From NCBI GenBank assembly GCA_025923175.1, contig JAICGL010000215.1:1-6965 (forward strand): 6,965 nucleotides of DNA, read 5' to 3'. Each line of letters starts with the position of its first letter. The stretch's first letter is position 1. The notes under the pieces are model-generated. The model did no database searches and was not told the DNA's origin. It worked only from the letters and a program-made list of their open reading frames with translations. Source of the stretch: Acidimicrobiia bacterium. Lineage in GTDB: Bacteria > Actinomycetota > Acidimicrobiia > IMCC26256 > BP-133. Below are positions 4,702 to 6,965 of the stretch, piece by piece. The translations under genes were made by a program, and so were the position numbers.

Positions 4702-6965
4702 CGGGCCGGGACGGTTCCGGAGCCGGAGCCGACGGTGCTGGAGGCGGCGACGACCCCGCGAAAGAGAGCGTCGGCGGCCGAGCGGGCGGTGGATGCCGTT
4801 TCCGGCCGGGGCGCCACGTCGCCGACCTGGCGGAGCAGGTCGATCAACTGCTTCACGTTCCGGACGAAGTCGCCACCCGTGAGCTCCTCGTCGAAGAGCA
4901 CGGCCTCGAGGTCTTTCCCCGCCGCCCAGGCGTGGGCCACGGCGGCGAACCCCGCGTCGGGCGGGCGGGTCTCGGGCAGACCCGCTTCGTCCTCGACGAC
5001 GTTGAGATCCCGGGAGATCCGTTCTATCTCCATGACCCGGTCCCGCACCGTGCGGTTCGGGAAGCGAACCCGCTGCGCTCCGCCCTGGTCGGGGCCGCGC
5101 GTCTCGTAGGAAAACACCGAGCAGACGGCGGCCATCGACGGTGTGTCGAGCCCGTCGAGGAGACCCTCCTGGAGCGACTCCGCCAGCAGGAGATCGGTCT
5201 CGCTGTAGAGCCGGGTCAGCATCTCGCCCTGTTCGGTCAACTGCCAGGCTTCGACGTAGCCCCACGCGTCGAGCACCCGCAGCACGCGGTCGAACTGGCG
5301 GGCCAGGCTCTCGGTGCGTCCCCGGATGCGCCGCTCGAGCCGGTCGACGTCGCGGGCGAGGCGCTCGGCCCGCTCGGCATAGCGCAGATGGGTGCCGAGG
5401 TCCGGGCAGCCGGCGACGGGATGGCCGCGCGCTGGGTCTGCTCCTCCTCCGCCGTCGTGCGATCGGCCCCGACCGTTGCCGCCGCCGTCTTCTGGCCGTA
5501 CCCGCACCCCCTTCAGCGCCTCCGCCACCGCCCGCCGGAAGGAAGGGCTGCGGGGAGCGAAGGGCCGGGGCAACTCGATGGCGGCGATGGCTCGCACCGG
5601 GCCGGCGAAATCGGTCGGGCCGAGGCGCACGACGCCCCGGTCGGCGGTGAGCACGAGCAGCTTGGTCTCGTCCCCGCGGCCCCGGGTGCGCTGCAGCACG
5701 ACGGCCTTGCCGCCCCGGCGGGCGATGACGTCGCCGGGCTTCAACGCATCGAACCCCGCCGCTGCGCCACCGCCGCTCCGGGCCGCCTGGCGGCGCTCCG
5801 CCCGGTTGCGCAGCAGTGCCCGGTACTCCTCCACGTCGCCCCGTTCGCAGGAGGCCGCCTGGCGGTGACTGGCCAGCAGCTCCTGGCTGCGTTCGAGGTG
5901 CCGCTCGAGGCGGACGATCTCCTTGTCGGCGCCGTACTGGGCGAACGACAGGTTGAGCAGGTGGTGGGCTACCTCGGGTGAGTAACGCCGCACCAGGTTG
6001 GCGGCCATGTTGTACGTCGGACGGAACGACGACCGGAGGGCGTACGACCGGGTCGAGGCCAGCGAGGCGACCTGATCGAACGGCACGTAGGGGTTCCACA
6101 GCACGGCGGCGTAACCGAGGTCGTCGATCCCCCGCCGCCCGGCCCGGCCCGTGAGCTGCGTGTACTCCCCCGGCGTGAGGAATTCGTGGCGCTCCCCGGT
6201 GAACTTCGACAGCTTCTCGATGACGACGCTGCGCGCCGGCATGTTGATCCCGAGTGACAAGGTCTCGGTGGCGAAGACCACCTTCACCAGCCCGCCGGCG
6301 AACGCCTCCTCCACGGCCTCTTTCATGGGCGGCACCATCCCGGCGTGGTGGGCGGCGAAGCCCGCCTCGAGGCCGGCCATCCAGCTGCCGTAGCCCAGCA
6401 GCTCGAGATCGCCGTCGGACAGCGTCTCGAGCCGGCGCTCGGCGATCTCGCGGATCTGGCCCCGTTCCTCCGGGTCGGTGAGCCGCATCCCGGCGGCCAG
6501 GCAGGCGTCCACGGCCTGGTCGCAGCCGGCGCGGCTGAAGATGAAGTAGATGGCCGGCAGCATCCCTTCGTCGTCGAGCCGCGCGACGGTCTCGATGCGC
6601 CGGGGCGTGTAGAGCCGGCCCCGGGGCCGCCCCCGCGCCGCCGGCCCACCCCGCCGGCTCGACCGGGAGTCGAGCCGGGACGCCTCGGGATTGGGCCGCA
6701 ACTCCATCAAGCTGTCTGTGGCGGCTCCCGCCGCCGTTGTCGGGGGGACACCCCCCGTCCCCCGGGCCGCCCCTTCCGCCTCGATGAACGTCGGAAGGAG
6801 GTGGACCTCCTCCGCCTCCCGATCGCCGACCAGGTACAGGTGTCGGAGCCGCACGGGGCGGCGTTCCTCGATGATCGCCTGCGTCTCGCCCCGCACGGTC
6901 TCGATCCAGTCGGCGAACTCCTCGGCGTTGGACACCGTGGCCGACAGGCAGACGAGGTCGACCTC
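4698..6965 (-). CDS. helY: Ski2/Mtr4-like DExH helicase of the HelY type, C-terminal 755 residues
   Basis: This is an ATP-dependent RNA helicase of superfamily 2, probably acting in RNA turnover or processing in the cytoplasm. The gene enters from the right edge; motifs I and II (Walker A and the DExH box) lie off the window. Numbering from the edge: motif III LSATVSNAEEFADW (7-20), motif IV IFSRAGCDQAV (about 142-152), the AAHHAGM signature (204-210), motif V VVFATETLSLGINMP (229-243) and motif VI QLTGRAGRRG (270-279). The winged-helix and helical parts follow with FRPTYNMAANLVRRY. The DSHCT domain spans about 520-715, with HPVAGCPD (515-522) and the family-typical VRNVKQLIDLLRQV near the end. 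HelY proteins are about 900 residues, so roughly 150-200 residues are missing. Two low-complexity inserts stand out: a Gly/Pro/Ala/Arg-rich linker (about 63-118) and a glycine-rich stretch (about 493-510). The stop overlaps the next gene as GTGA. Confidence 0.93.
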   Translation of the reverse strand, partial: EVDLVCLSATVSNAEEFADWIETVRGETQAIIEERRPVRLRHLYLVGDREAEEVHLLPTFIEAEGAARGTGGVPPTTAAGAATDSLMELRPNPEASRLDSRSSRRGGPAARGRPRGRLYTPRRIETVARLDDEGMLPAIYFIFSRAGCDQAVDACLAAGMRLTDPEERGQIREIAERRLETLSDGDLELLGYGSWMAGLEAGFAAHHAGMVPPMKEAVEEAFAGGLVKVVFATETLSLGINMPARSVVIEKLSKFTGERHEFLTPGEYTQLTGRAGRRGIDDLGYAAVLWNPYVPFDQVASLASTRSYALRSSFRPTYNMAANLVRRYSPEVAHHLLNLSFAQYGADKEIVRLERHLERSQELLASHRQAASCERGDVEEYRALLRNRAERRQAARSGGGAAAGFDALKPGDVIARRGGKAVVLQRTRGRGDETKLLVLTADRGVVRLGPTDFAGPVRAIAAIELPRPFAPRSPSFRRAVAEALKGVRVRPEDGGGNGRGRSHDGGGGADPARGHPVAGCPDLGTHLRYAERAERLARDVDRLERRIRGRTESLARQFDRVLRVLDAWGYVEAWQLTEQGEMLTRLYSETDLLLAESLQEGLLDGLDTPSMAAVCSVFSYETRGPDQGGAQRVRFPNRTVRDRVMEIERISRDLNVVEDEAGLPETRPPDAGFAAVAHAWAAGKDLEAVLFDEELTGGDFVRNVKQLIDLLRQVGDVAPRPETASTARSAADALFRGVVAASSTVGSGSGTVPAR
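6720..6756. repeat. Two adjacent perfect GC hairpins inside the helicase linker
   Basis: GGCGGC-TCCC-GCCGCC (6720-6735) and G6-ACA-C6 (6742-6756) are perfect 6-bp inverted repeats only six bases apart, inside the coding sequence of a variable linker (about residues 70-82 of the visible protein). They keep the reading frame. They may be plain GC-rich low complexity, or part of a short repeat inserted in frame. Confidence 0.5.

Noticed and set aside
4702..6099. Long minus-strand extension of the kinase-like frame upstream of 4701
   Set aside because: It overlaps the helicase in another frame and translates to Arg/Pro-rich sequence. The GTG in the GTGA overlap is the sensible start.

Overview
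The window is GC-rich bacterial DNA (roughly 70 % G+C by eye) with tightly packed genes and strong third-position GC bias. The gene set points to an actinobacterium, possibly of the Acidimicrobiia: a HelY-type Ski2-like helicase, a ThyX-like protein of the type seen in deep-branching actinobacteria, and a small protein related to diacylglycerol kinases. The lineage is an inference from protein families; no rRNA or other marker is present.

Layout, left to right. (1) Bases 1-251, minus strand: the N-terminal part of a ThyX-like (FAD-dependent thymidylate synthase-like) gene that runs off the left edge. Its start codon lies inside a 16-bp-arm inverted repeat. (2) Bases 327-1088, minus: a SIMPL/DUF541 lipoprotein with a clear lipobox and a good Shine-Dalgarno. 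(3) Bases 1089-1260: a divergent intergenic region with two perfect 6-bp inverted repeats. (4) Bases 1261-3818, plus: a two-gene polyhydroxyalkanoate (PHA) operon. A class II-like PHA synthase (phaC) is followed, with a 4-bp TTGA stop/start overlap, by an intracellular PHA depolymerase (phaZ). (5) Bases 3819-4026: a tail-to-tail intergenic region holding a long nested inverted repeat (3845-3984) that can fold into a three-way-junction shape. (6) Bases 4027-6965, minus: a Ski2/HelY helicase that enters from the right edge, followed with a GTGA overlap by a 224-residue protein that looks like a diacylglycerol-kinase fold without its nucleotide-binding glycine motif.

Functionally, the PHA pair is a make-and-degrade storage module: PhaC polymerises (R)-3-hydroxyacyl-CoA into granules and PhaZ releases the monomers. 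Synthase and depolymerase both resemble the Pseudomonas medium-chain-length PHA proteins and keep the phaC1-phaZ order; no second synthase, phaD regulator or phasin genes are seen next to them. The helicase and kinase-like protein are probably co-translated.

I did not find a defence system, CRISPR array, transposase, tRNA or rRNA. The features most worth a second look are the 3845-3984 structure, the degenerate kinase coupled to the helicase, the inverted repeat on the ThyX-like start codon, and a hairpin-rich low-complexity segment inside the helicase linker.
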